Shown one piece after another: positions 20,373 through 31,191 of a stretch of 62,689 nucleotides of DNA (within the stretch, counting starts at the first letter, position 1; each line of letters begins with the position of its first letter). The position numbers and the translations under genes were made by a program. The notes beneath the pieces were generated by a model. That model had not been told where the DNA came from, searched no databases, and saw only the letters and a list, made by a program, of their open reading frames with translations. The DNA is from Rhizopus sp. PT2906 (taxonomy: Eukaryota > Mucoromycota > Mucoromycetes > Mucorales > Rhizopodaceae), in assembly GCA_025529335.1 (NCBI GenBank), contig JAMYHX010000234.1, positions 1 through 62,689 on the forward strand, written 5' to 3'.

Positions 20373-23300
20373 TCAAGCATTTTCCAATTTTACACGAATT
20401 TCTCCTTGTGGCTCGAGCGGCAACCACCGATCAGGCTGAGCAGATATAGACATAAATTCCTTCATTGTGCTTCTATAAGTGCCAATGTCTGCAGAATGAA
20501 ACGTATGGACATCTTTGATCTTGATTTCCAACACCTTTTCTCCGCTCAATTGATTCAAACACACATGCTCATGCCACACGGGCTGACCTGTCTTTTTTGC
20601 CTTTCTGGTTTTGAAAACAAGTGTGTTATCAATGCTGACGATGACTACTGGATTTAGCTTTGTCCCGTCTTCGTCCTTTTCCCCTACTAGTCCTCTGGCT
20701 TCAACAATCTCCATATTTATCTTGTTGGGTACGCTAACACTCCTTGGTAGCTGCTGGCTCCAGTTGAACGCGGTAGTTCCCATCTTGGTTGTTACACGTT
20801 GTATCGCTGTCTTCATAAAGGTCGTATGTGTCTTTTTGCGCACCAGTAATTGTGGTTCCCATTTGAGTCGAATGCGGACAGAGGATCGATCCACTCCTTC
20901 TACACCATCCAGTGGTATGTCCCATTCACGGGCAAGGAAGCTTTCAACCCTATCTCCTCTTAATGAGATGCCACCAGATCCTACATGAAACCTATAAGAT
21001 ATCTACTTTTTTATTTATTTATGCGTCTATTACCTAATGGAACATCTCCAGACATTTGGTTCCAATCAAATACTTCAATTCTAAAGCTTGCAGTCACTCG
21101 AGACACTATCGGTACCTGGAACGTTTCTCCTTTCCAAATCGGATTGATTGTTTTCTTGATCGTGGCACTCTTATACACTACTTCTCCATTGACAGTAAAC
21201 TTTACATAAGGATCACTTGTGCCCGACTTATCAGCTGCCTTGAGATTTTTTGCACTTATTAATGTAACAGTCAGATTGCCCTGATCTATGTGCACAAAAA
21301 TATGTTTATACATTGCATGCGTTCTTTTATAGTTTTCTACTTACTTTCTAAACTCTCATCTGGATTCATCCTATAGTTCAGCAAAGGCGCATAATCAAAA
21401 CTAAGACGGATCTGTCCTGTTCCTCCTATCAGGTCGTACCAAACACCTTCATCCTCTTCAAAGCTTTGTCCACTTCGAATTCTTTTCTGAATGCTGCGAA
21501 CAATACGCTCACTACTCTCGTACCAATAACCGATCTTGCTTTCATCACTTTCTGTCTTATCACTGGGTTTTACTTCTACAGCTATTCTAGAGAATCCTAC
21601 ATCCTTGATAAACGCATCTGACGTCTCGCCAAAGGTCAGCGTTTTCCCTTTTCGAATAGATGTCTTGTACTGAGGCAATAATGAATCAACCAAGAGCTGA
21701 CAGTATACTTCGAATGGTTTGTCAAGCTTTAGTTCGTGTATTTTTACCGTAAGAACACCTGTGCTGTAGGATATCAAATCGACGATATCATCTGGGGTGT
21801 ACCTTGTGTCCTTGTGAATCGCTGGGTTTAATGTTGGATAAAACTCGGCTGAGTAACGTAGTTTTGCGTCCTTTTGGTCATTCAGAGGTACATCTTTTTC
21901 TAGCTTTTCTACAAGTGATTCGTACCCAATTATATCTCCTTCTTGTTGCTGTATCAGTTCCTTTGGCTGAAGTAAGGTTGATCCCAAAGTTTTATCCTTG
22001 TTGTCAGTAGATTCCATCAATTCCAAAACAAGATCTTCTCGTATAGAATGGATAGGTATATAGTGGAATTCTCCCCATTCAGGAGATACTGTGCGATCAA
22101 GAGTCTCTGTTCTTGCCCGCACCTGAGATCCAGATTTGATACGAACGTAAGGATCACGTTTCAAGTTGTCTCCATAGGTAGCGGACCAAAGTGACAACCT
22201 GATGACACCAATAGGCGGTGCTATCATGGGAATAGTGTGAGTTTATAAGTATACATGTAAAGTCACATTTAACATACTGTAAAAGCCGGACGCGCTTCCC
22301 ATTTTTGACAGTCCAGTCATGACAACAGGTCTCCACTGAACGCTTAATCGTAACCTTGCCTTGATTTCCTTGGTATCTCGAACCAAATTCCACCAATATT
22401 CTCTTTCGTCTTGCTGTTTGAATATATCCATCAAATAAGCCGACCATTGGCCAAGCAAGACTTGATTTAAATTATCAATTAAACCGACGTTTATGTGCAC
22501 CTCTGTCTTATCCAGCACAAGAATTTCAAACGATCTTTCAAACTTGGGGTTCGAAGTATGCTTGAACGTAGGTGTTTGGAATCGGTCAACTCCATTTATT
22601 TTGATCGCCGCATAAGGATTCATTTTGTTTGTTGGTCCTAAATTTCTGCATTCGTGAACCGTAACACGAAGTATTCCAGAATCTAGAAAGTTATAGTTTC
22701 CGATTTGGTTATCACTTTTTTTTTTTTCAACTTACTCGAAGGCTCTGGCTCAATCAATGTTCCATCTGCATTTTCTATAGGTTTAGACACAGAAAAGTAT
22801 TTCACGTCAGCCTTGAGATTTGCAACAAACTTGCCGTGACGAAGCATGGGTATTTCTCTATGAAGCAATATTAATATTTCGTTGACTCATTTAAATAATA
22901 CGCACAGGCCATTCAATTCTAATTCTGGTGCCCTTTCCACTTCTTTTAAATCAAAATAAGCTCTTGCCAGTCGCTTTCCTGCCTTCTTGATGTTATTGGT
23001 CGTACGAAGTTCCATTGTTAAGATTGACTTTAGATCATGAAGTAACAAGAATTTGGTTTCATTCCAGTGAGGATATCGCGTGTCTTCACAGATTGATGTC
23101 TTTTCTAGTTCCTGTTGAGCGTCATCCAAGTAAAATCGAACGAATGAATTAATGCTTGCATCATTTGTGGCAATCTTGGAGCATGAGTGGACTGTGATAG
23201 CTAATACACCATTGGCTCTACCTATGGACAGTATCATCAGTACACCAGCGAGATATCTCTTTATCTCTTACTAATATCTAGTTCTCCCGAGAAGAATTTC

Positions 23301-24610
23301 TCAGCATCAAATTCAAATACATTAGGATAATAAAGCATTGGCCCTAAAATAGCATGTGCCTGGTCCCGAACAAAGCTCTGTAGGCCAGGAATCTAAGGCA
23401 AATATTAAGTTTGTCGCTTGGGAGCATCTTTTTTAAACTCACATTGTTCACATCAAATCCAAATGTCTCTCCACCAATTGGCTTGAGCACATAATCAAAT
23501 ACAGGTTTTTCCATAAAGCAAAACTGAGCAATCTTCACATGAGGTGCTTTACTCATCAACTGTAGCTTTATTCGCATGCGTCCTCGAAAACTCATGTTCT
23601 CGACCAAAACAGGAAACGCTGTACCCATAAACCCCTTACCTAGACGAATGTGCAGTACAATCTTTGGATTCACTTTTTGCTCCAATTCTTCTTTGGTCAT
23701 GCCAATTGTACTGTCCGGCTGAAATGATACGGTCCAGTCCATACACTAAATGACCCCATCAGTTATTGAAGCAAGTTGAATAAAACAACTTACCACCGTG
23801 TCTGGTCCTGTGTTCATAAACGTATGCACTTTTTCAATGACGAATGGCTTTGAGCCCAGCGTGAATGTGCTCAGACGAACCGAATCCAAAAAGTTGGGAA
23901 GGTAATCGACAAGATAAGTATCCAGATTTTCAATCACATACGTGCTCAGAACAGGCTCGAAGATGAGCCAAAGCTTTTGTATGAATCGGTTGAGCCATTC
24001 GGCTCCCTCGCTCATTTCAAGTGACAATTGATTTATTTCGCGCTGAATATCATCTTTGGCGCGCTGTCTGAACCGTTCCTGATAGGTTTGATAGTAGGAG
24101 ACTATAAAGTTTCTTTTGATATGAATAAGGTGCTGACATGATGCATGTATATATATATATATATATATATATATTTTTACCTATAAACAACAACCCCAGC
24201 ATGAATGTGATTATCCCCGATGCTCCTAGCTGAACCATGATATAAAACCCTATGCCGACCACGTAGATAACCACGTCATCTGACCACAATTCTTTCGGCT
24301 CTTTGTCTCTCTTTTCCGTTGCTGCTACTTTGAGCGTACCACCTGGGTTAGGCAGGGATGAAAAAGAGGTCCAGCCTATATGGGATGTGTCCGGAAGTGG
24401 TTTTGATAGTGTGTATCCTGCAACGGTGTGAACAATAGGTCGAGTCTTTGCTTCAACGCTTTCAACAGGTTTCGTTTGTGCTGCCTCGATCGCTTGCTTA
24501 ATTCTGTCGGCATCGCTTGAGCCAATCTCAGTAGCAAAACCTTCTTGGTGTTTGCCCAAACTTCGAAAGTCAGGGACACGGGGTAGTTCGTTCAATAGTG
24601 GTTCTTCCAT
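20373..24610 (-). CDS. Tricalbin / extended-synaptotagmin-like tether
   Basis: Ten exons (24181-24610, 23794-24101, 23443-23745, 23272-23392, 22906-23221, 22736-22857, 22278-22682, 21345-22220, 21034-21285, 20373-20980) give 1246 residues. The N-terminal 100 residues are soluble, followed by a hydrophobic hairpin (about residues 112-143). The SMP lipid-transfer domain (about 155-370) has WLNRFIQKLWLIFEPVLS, FTLGSKPFVIEKV and DWTVSFQPD. At least six C2 modules follow; only the fifth (AADKSGTSDPYVKF, EVFDWNQ) keeps an obvious acidic calcium-binding loop. Tricalbins tether the cortical ER to the plasma membrane and move lipids. The large size and C2 count are usual for yeast Tcb proteins (about 1180-1540). 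Intron 1 contains a 30-bp AT repeat. Confidence 0.93.
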
Positions 24611-25036
24611 TTAAGCGGAAAAGGAAAATGAAAATAAAAACAAGGAGAGGATACAGTCTTTATAACTAAAATTAGACAGTGCAGGATTTTTAAATAATGA
24701 ACTTTTTTTTTTGTAGACGTAATATTCTTTCTCTATTTGCTAATAAAAGATACTACTAATGAAGTCTTGTGCATTTATCTAATATAGTATGGGACCTTTC
24801 CCCAAAGTTAGGAAAAACGGCGTTGGTGTCATTGTCGGGTGTTAGTTTTTTTTTTTGTTTTCTAAACTTGCTTTTGTCTCTCTTTGTTCCGGAACGAGCT
24901 ATCCGGCCCGCATTTTTTTGAATGACCGTCTGAAAAAAAAAAAAGCAAGCAGAGTGGTTGTGAGGTGGGAAGAGTATACAAGGCATCAGGATCCTCGATA
25001 AACTGAATCCTCCTCTTTTTTTAGATTTAATTCACT
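24611..25036. promoter_or_regulatory. Divergent spacer between tricalbin and eS17 genes
   Basis: These 426 bp hold both promoters. There are pyrimidine and poly-T tracts near the eS17 end (CCTCCTCTTTTTTTAG at about 25008-25024), typical of highly expressed fungal genes. No other element was recognised. Confidence 0.4.
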
Positions 25037-25676
25037 ATGGTAAGTAGTTATATGAAAGACATGAAAAAAGATGGTCTAACTAATGGATGAATGATTTGTA
25101 GGGTCGTGTCAGGTAAATATACAATCCAGTGATTGATGAATGAATGTGGATGTGTTGAGGGAGATACAGATTATAAAAGAAGAGGGGAAATTCGATGAGG
25201 ATCAGTAATGGAACATTAACACTTGTTTTTAATATAGAACCAAGACTGTCAAGAAGGCTTCTCGTGTCATCATTGAAAAGTACTACCCTCGTCTCACTCT
25301 CGACTTCCAAGTCAACAAGAGAATCCTCGATGAAGTCACCATTGTTCAATCCAAGCGTCTTCGTAACAAGATTGCTGGTTTCACCACCCACTTGATGAAG
25401 CGTATCTCTCGTGGTCCCGTCCGTGGTATCTCCTTCAAGTTGCAAGAAGAAGAACGTGAACGTCGTGACAACTACGTTCCCGAAACTTCTGCTTTGAACA
25501 CTTCTAGCATCGAAGTTGATCCCGAGACCAAGGAACTCTTGAAGGCTATCAACTTTGAAAACCTTCCTGGTGTTCAAGTCACTGAGCCCATTGCTGCCCA
25601 AACTGATGTCCGTCGTACTCGTCGTGACAACCGTGGTCCTCGTGCTCCCCGCGCTCAAGCTGAAGCTTCTGCTTAA
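25037..25676 (+). CDS. RPS17: 40S ribosomal protein eS17
   Basis: Three exons (25037-25039, 25102-25112, 25238-25676) give 150 residues. Exon 1 is the ATG alone and exon 2 is 11 nt (GGTCGTGTCAG). Together with exon 3 they read MGRVRTKTVKKASRVIIEKY, the invariant start of eS17, which confirms both tiny exons. The core continues with YYPRLTLDFQVNKRILDEV, RLRNKIAGFTTHLMKRI and RGPVRGISFKLQEEERERRD. The C-terminal RRDNRGPRAPRAQAEASA is a slightly longer tail than yeast (136 residues). Codon use is strongly biased (CGT, AAG, GTC, ATC), as for highly expressed fungal genes. Convergent with DPM3, 70 bp apart. Confidence 0.97.
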
Positions 25677-25746
25677 GCAGTTTCTCTCTTTGCTCAATAA
25701 AAAAAAAAAGCAAATTTATTTGTATAAAGCGTTTGTAAGGGTGTGT

Positions 25747-26140
25747 TTACATTTGAATGCCTTTGGATGTTAAATCAGATTTTGCTTGCTGAATTTCCTG
25801 CATTTATAAATTAAGCATGTGTTGTGTAATAATTGATTCTTGACTTACACTCATTAGTTCATGATAGGCTTCAGGACAATCACGGAAGGTATATAAAGCA
25901 TATCCAATATTGTTGAGACAATAGCAGCCAAAGGTCATGAGTGCCCACCATGGAAGCTTATATACAAATTAATTTAAACGCGCTGATGATTTCCTTTTTT
26001 TTTTTTCTTTTTTTTTCTCTTACCACAGGGATTATTTTATATTGAATAGTTTCAGGTAAAGGAATGACACCAAAGAATAAGACTAGATAAATAGCAGTTA
26101 CGATAGCTGCAGTTGTAAATGTTTCAGTTGCTCTTGTCAT
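25747..26140 (-). CDS. DPM3: Dolichol-phosphate mannosyltransferase subunit 3
   Basis: Three exons (26024-26140, 25849-25956, 25747-25797) give 91 residues, the normal size (human 92). Two membrane segments (AAIVTAIYLVLFFGVIPL and LPWWALMTFGCYCLNNIGYA) precede a conserved soluble tail with TFRDCPEAYHELMSEIQQ and AKSDLTSKGI. DPM3 anchors the catalytic subunit DPM1 in the ER membrane for dolichol-phosphate-mannose synthesis, needed for glycosylation and GPI anchors. Intron 1 has an extremely A-rich 5' half. Confidence 0.93.
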
Positions 26141-26551
26141 CTAGAATAATAATAATAATATTAAAGGGGAGAAAAGAAAAAGATGTCGTGACTAAATATT
26201 TCTTCTTTTTAGTGAAATGGCAAGTATTAAAAATAACAAGTGAACTTTGATGAGTTAATGTACGCTTTTGTATTCAGGCCAAAGATAAAACAATAGGTGC
26301 CATATCCTTTTGTTCTCTATTCGCGTTATTTATATATTATACAATATGGGTTTTAGTGATGGTAATATAAAATATAATACAGCCTAGTTGATTTATTAAG
26401 AATATATATAGCCTTTTGTGGATAAGGGACACCCATTACATAATTACTTTCTAGACTGGCAATACGCGATAAAGATACCCCTGATGATAATGATTGTTTG
26501 CCTTACAGTGATACTAACATTTCTGGCATTGATCATGATTAAAACAAAAAA
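26141..26551. other. Intergenic, no feature seen
   Basis: About 410 AT-rich bp between the start of DPM3 and the stop of the MBOAT gene. A short ATA microsatellite (26146-26161) is the only notable item. Confidence 0.5.
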
Positions 26552-28168
26552 CTAGTTTATTTTCTTTCCATCCTTTTGCTGTTCAAGGTATTTTTCAACT
26601 CGTTTCTTTTGTATCTGTCTGAGACTTGGTTTGAGTGCATAGAAAAATCCAGTACCTATGACAATCACAATAAAGTGACAGTAATAAATCTGACGCCATA
26701 TGTGTAGAATACGTGATACATATAACAAATCAAAACAAGGAACGAGCATGTTGAGCAATCCAAAGGATGTGGCCCATGTGCAGACATCATAGAATGTCTT
26801 CCAATATCTTTTGGGTGTTCCATCGACGGTAAGAAAAAAGGGTCTGACGGTTCTACGCACCTGTCTAGCGATCAATTGAAGAACAGAAAGTGTCATGAAA
26901 AAGACTAGAAAACGATAAAAATACGTTAGTTGTCTTTTTTTTTATATCTTATATCTAAACATTCATTTCTTGATCCTTACTGTAGAAGCCTGGATGAAAT
27001 CCGTGCCACATGGCAGAGACAACATAGGTAAGGAGTGTGCTTCCTGTAGCTCCCAAATGAGCTGATCTCAAATAGACATAGTGTCTTAACCAGTGATTAG
27101 CACCGATATTCCAGTTTTCTGATAATTGCTTATAAGACTGCGCAAACTCACAATAGAGAACATTGACATTGGTCAATCGATTCCACTTGGGATGGCCATC
27201 CTGATCATATCCATTGAAACCCATTCCAGCCAAGATACTGGCACCTTCTGATAGATACCACACAGTATAATACTTACATCTTGTCAGAAAGGCAGATAGT
27301 TGAATAAAAAAGATTCTATTTGCGTGCACACACAAGAGTCAGCCGCATTATCACGATTGTCATCTGTAGGTCACTTACTTGCTCCAAAATGATTTGTGCG
27401 ACCATGCTGGCTGCAGAGCTTGAAAGAAGTTGTAAGTAGGTCCAAGATAGACCAGTGCGGCGATAAATGCAAAACTTTTGCTCAGTCTCATTAGAGCAGG
27501 TTTCCAAGTAGATGTTTGAACCCTGGTCTCAATGAACCGTATATAATCCATATATTCACATGTCGGTCCAGCCAAGAAGCCAGGGAAGAAAAAGACCCAA
27601 CCAAAGTATTGAATGAACGAGGGATAGGACGAAATTTTCATTTGCTGGTTATGAGCAGACAAATTTTTAGATTCAGCTAAGCGGCCATCCAATACATTGA
27701 AGCCAAACGAAGACAGCTTAATCGTGAGGATCATCATTGCCCCTGAATAATCCAAGTCAGTATCACCTTCAAATCCCTTGAGAATACGACCAATATGACT
27801 AAGAGAAGTTAGAGGATGTTTCCATAGATATATATATATATATATATACATGATACTACTTACCAGACACACATGCTTGCCATGACAATGATAAAGTTTG
27901 TCCATGCAGAATTTGTGTATTTCATAAAGAAATAAGAGAACAAAGAAATGGTAAAGGCATGAATATAACCATCGTAAAGTCGAAGTACAGACAACATAAT
28001 GAAGGTGGTATATATTATGGAAAATACATGCTTGATACTTGTAGAAGAAATATGTTTAAATAAGATAGCGGAAGGATAAGTGGATAAGATGGAAAATGCC
28101 AGCTTTAGATGATCGGGAGCTACATGCCCACCTAGTGAATGTGATAGTTTGATGAATAAAGAATCCAT
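26552..28168 (-). CDS. MBOAT lysophospholipid acyltransferase, ALE1-like
   Basis: Four exons (27864-28168, 27379-27798, 26981-27315, 26552-26904) give 470 residues with many hydrophobic segments. MBOAT signatures are LDYSGAMMILTIKLSSFGF, the FFFPGFLAGPTCEYMDY motif, WNRLTNVNV, WNIGANHWLRHYVYLR and the catalytic-histidine motif VSAMWHGFHPGFY, with GATGSTLLTY just before it. The C-terminus is basic (KKRVEKYLEQQKDGKK). This matches Ale1/Slc4, an ER enzyme that re-acylates lysophospholipids in the Lands cycle. Intron 1 includes an AT repeat. Good agreement of splice phases makes the model firm. Confidence 0.92.
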
Positions 28169-28966
28169 TATGTTGAGAGAAAAAGAAAAGAAGAAGAAAA
28201 AGCCTATCTGGATCCCCCCCTAAAAACCTCACGTTCTGTCACTCTCGCTCTTCTTTGCAGACATTTAGACGAGTAACGATAAATTGAATGACCGATTGCT
28301 TTTGCTTCATCAACGATATTTCATTGGCCAATTGTTTTTCTTTCGCTAATGCATGATTGCAGATCTAGCATAGCCCCTGTTACCCTCTATCCAATGACAC
28401 TTTAAGTTTTTGGACATAGACCACTAAATAGTAATTTCAAAAGTCAGGCATAGAATAAGCATTTTAAACTTCACAAAAAGGAAGTTCTACGTATACCAAG
28501 TCTCACGTAATCAATTTAAACACTTGGTCTTTTTCTATTTTTTGTTTAATTGCTGTCAACATTAGATGCTTTTCATTGCCAAAAAAAGAGCCTTCGTTCT
28601 ATAATGTACTTTCTTGCGATTTTCATAAAAATAAACTAGGATTGTATATAGCAGTTGCAACATTATTAAATACCTTACACTTGCCTGATCCATAAAAAGC
28701 TCTTGTTAAATTTATTCGACTACAACTGTCTCAGGTAAGAGACTGTTCTCTCTGTACTTAATCTGCTGTTATTTACCAGCATCGCCGGCACAAAAGCTGT
28801 GATTCTATTATCGTAACTTGTAATACGTACCAGTAGCACTTGAACTTATTGAAAAGGCATGTAAGAACTGGGAACTTTTTTTTATTCTTGTTAAACACTT
28901 TTGGATTACCAAGAAACAGGGGACTTGTTCGGTAAGCTTTTTTTTTCTATTTTCACTCGATAAACA
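28169..28966. other. Intergenic, no gene seen
   Basis: About 800 bp including the MBOAT promoter on the minus side. No ORF, RNA gene or repeat was recognised. Confidence 0.5.
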
Positions 28967-29286
28967 ATGGGTAACCGATTTTCCGTTTCACGGAAGACTA
29001 AGAGGATACGAAGTGTAAATACCATAGGTCAAGACGATATATCAAGCAAAACGATGAATACATACCAAAAAGGAGCACTTGTGACCAACACCACTACTGC
29101 TGCAAACCTCACGGCTCTCGGTTTAAGTCGAGAGTTCCATAACGAGGAATCATCCACTTATTGATTGCCAAAGGATAATGAAGAGCAAATGAGACTTACA
29201 GGAGTATAAGCAGATAGTATAGTACATACATGGTTTGCTAATCATTTTACATAGCAACGTTGCGCTATCAAGAATTTATATGGAGG
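28967..29286 (+). pseudogene. Truncated methyltransferase gene relic with myristoylation-type start
   Basis: A 65-codon frame starts MGNRFSVSRKTKR and ends at a TGA (29162-29164) in SREFHNEESSTY. The same frame continues past the stop with LPKDNEEQMRLTG; a plausible 42-50 nt intron then leads to CAIKNLYGG. The order ...HN-xx-SxYWLPKDxEEQxRLTGQHxAxKxLxGG is, from memory, the N-terminal signature of a large Mucoromycota family of SAM-dependent methyltransferases, so the TGA most likely replaces a TGG (Trp). No SAM-binding motif can be read downstream. MGNxxS at the start fits N-myristoylation. It could also be a genuine 65-residue protein, but conservation beyond the stop argues against that. 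Confidence 0.55.
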
Positions 29287-29657
29287 GTAATGTCTTTACT
29301 GTATGTGAACTAAAGTTACCGATACTTTTTTTTCTATAGAATCATAATAAAGACATAGTAGATTGGTAATGATCATATTGATGATTATTCTTCTTAATTT
29401 TAAGTAATGAAAGGGTTCTTAGAGTAGTATATTCCTGAAAGCCTCAAGAAACACCATAGTTCAATAGACTAGACATGTTGTGTTTGTTGACAATGATATC
29501 ATTTTGATTTTTATACAAAAAAATCCAAGTAGTTTTTTAAACAAAAAAAGGAAAAGGGAGCAATTAGAGCAACAGCACGGTTACACTTTGGTGTGTTGAT
29601 ACGCCAAAGTTTCTAGAGCACGACATTTAGTCTGTCAGAGGATAATCTTTATCAATG
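29287..29657. other. Intergenic, no feature seen
   Basis: About 370 bp between the methyltransferase relic and the TSR3 stop codon; AT-rich and without a coding frame. Confidence 0.45.
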
Positions 29658-30877
29658 CTAACGAACATTAGTATTTCCCAGCTTATCACGAATTTCTTCT
29701 ACAGCAGAGTCATTTTCACTATGTTCTTCTTCTTCTTCACTTTCCTCTGATTCATACTCCTCACTATCTTCTTCTTCTTCAGAAGAGTCATCAAATGCGG
29801 TAAAGGCGGTGTCACGGTTATTATTCCTGACTAATAAATCATCATTGTCGCTATCATCTAGCTCTTCCGTTTTTGAAGCTTCCTTTGATCGTTCATCTGC
29901 CTCTAATTGTGCAAGATACTCGTTTTGTACAGCCACAACTTCTGTAGAGTCTTTACACTTGGCATACCGTGAAAGTAAACCACTAAAACAAAAAAAAGCC
30001 TATTAGTTAATCGCTCCCTCAACGAAAAAGGCTCTTACCCGTTTACTTTTTTAAATGCATGACCCCATTTAAACTTGGAGAGCAATTCTTCTCCATGTTC
30101 GGGGAATCCAGTAATGTAGAATATTGCTGCCAGAGCCTCTGCACAATTCAGTTTCCAAGGCTTACCATAATTAACAGGATTAGTAGCTACTAGATACGGT
30201 AAAAGACGATCTGTAGGTCCTTTAATTTTTGTAAATGGCACCTCATCAAGCCTTGCCCAAGAGCAATCGACAACGCCTGCTCCATACATTTCCACGATTT
30301 TTCTATCAGCTGGCGATACTGCTTTCTCACCAACAGGACTATTTGTTAAAAAAATGAGTTTGAACAAGAAGCGCCGTGAAGAGTCCTGTTACCTAGCAAC
30401 AATGCCTCGGAAACGCTGTCCTAACTTTAGCGTTGTTAACATACCGCATCTGGCAAGCTTGACACCAGAGCAACGTTTAGGATCACAATGCTTAAAATCC
30501 TATAGACAAATAGTTTAGTACTTGGAAGACCAAAAGAATAGAATGAAAGCTTACCCACATAGCGACTGGCATAGGAATACTTGATTTATTATCTTCCTCT
30601 ACTATGGACAATACAATTTAACTTGAGCACTATACATCTCTGTTGTATTTTCTTACACTGTCCATGTTCTTCCTCTCCAGGGGCAAAATAGCTTGCCTTT
30701 GCATAGCGATCAAACTTTGATCCTTTACTGGAACTTTATATGACAGGATAAGTATTTGCTATGTTCAACAGCAATAATGTCTAACCTTGTATGACGCTTT
30801 CCAGTTGCTTTTGAGCCACTTCCTTTGGCTCCTTTGTTGCTTCCACGTACATAGTCTTCTGAATTCTTCTTGCCCAT
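29658..30877 (-). CDS. TSR3: 18S rRNA aminocarboxypropyltransferase Tsr3
   Basis: Six exons (30786-30877, 30657-30733, 30555-30601, 30393-30499, 30039-30338, 29658-29982) give 315 residues, close to yeast Tsr3 (313). Core motifs: PVAMWDFKHCDPKRCSG, KLARCGMLTTLKLGQRFRG, SPADRKIVEMYGAGVVDCSW, RLDEVPFTKIKGPTDRLLPY, LVATNPVNYGKPWKLN, EALAAIFYITG and LLSKFKWGHAFKKVN. It adds the acp group to the hypermodified uridine of 18S rRNA, a late cytoplasmic step of 40S maturation. The last 100 residues form a very acidic Ser/Glu tail. Several exons are small (47-107 nt), and all splice phases agree with the family alignment. Confidence 0.95.
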
Positions 30878-31133
30878 TTGTTATAAAGACAAAGCAAAAA
30901 CAAAAAAATCTTTCAAAAGATGACTGAGAGTTAAATTTGACATTTAGAAATACAAAGTCGCACACCCCCTTAGCTCTGAAGGCGTATCAAAAATAAAATG
31001 GTTACTTATGATAATGATAAAAAGAACAGCTTGAAACATACTTTGTATAGTTTAGATCAATAACTTGTGATTTGTAGTAAAAGTAAGAGAGGCAAGGGAG
31101 GTAAAATTGCTTGAAGAACAGGATACACTTAAA

Positions 31134-31151
31134 TCACCACTGAAATGGTGA
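31134..31151. other. Perfect 6-bp hairpin just past the Fanzor-like relic
   Basis: TCACCA-CTGAAA-TGGTGA forms a perfect stem and loop; outer bases (CTTA at 31128-31131 and TAAG at 31153-31156) can extend it imperfectly. It lies about 40 bp beyond the stop codon of the relic (31192-31194), where guide RNAs of TnpB/Fanzor elements and element ends are usually found. Its role is inference. Confidence 0.4.
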
Positions 31152-31191
31152 CATAAGCGATCCCATGGCCAATCAAAGTGGCTATCCTCCT

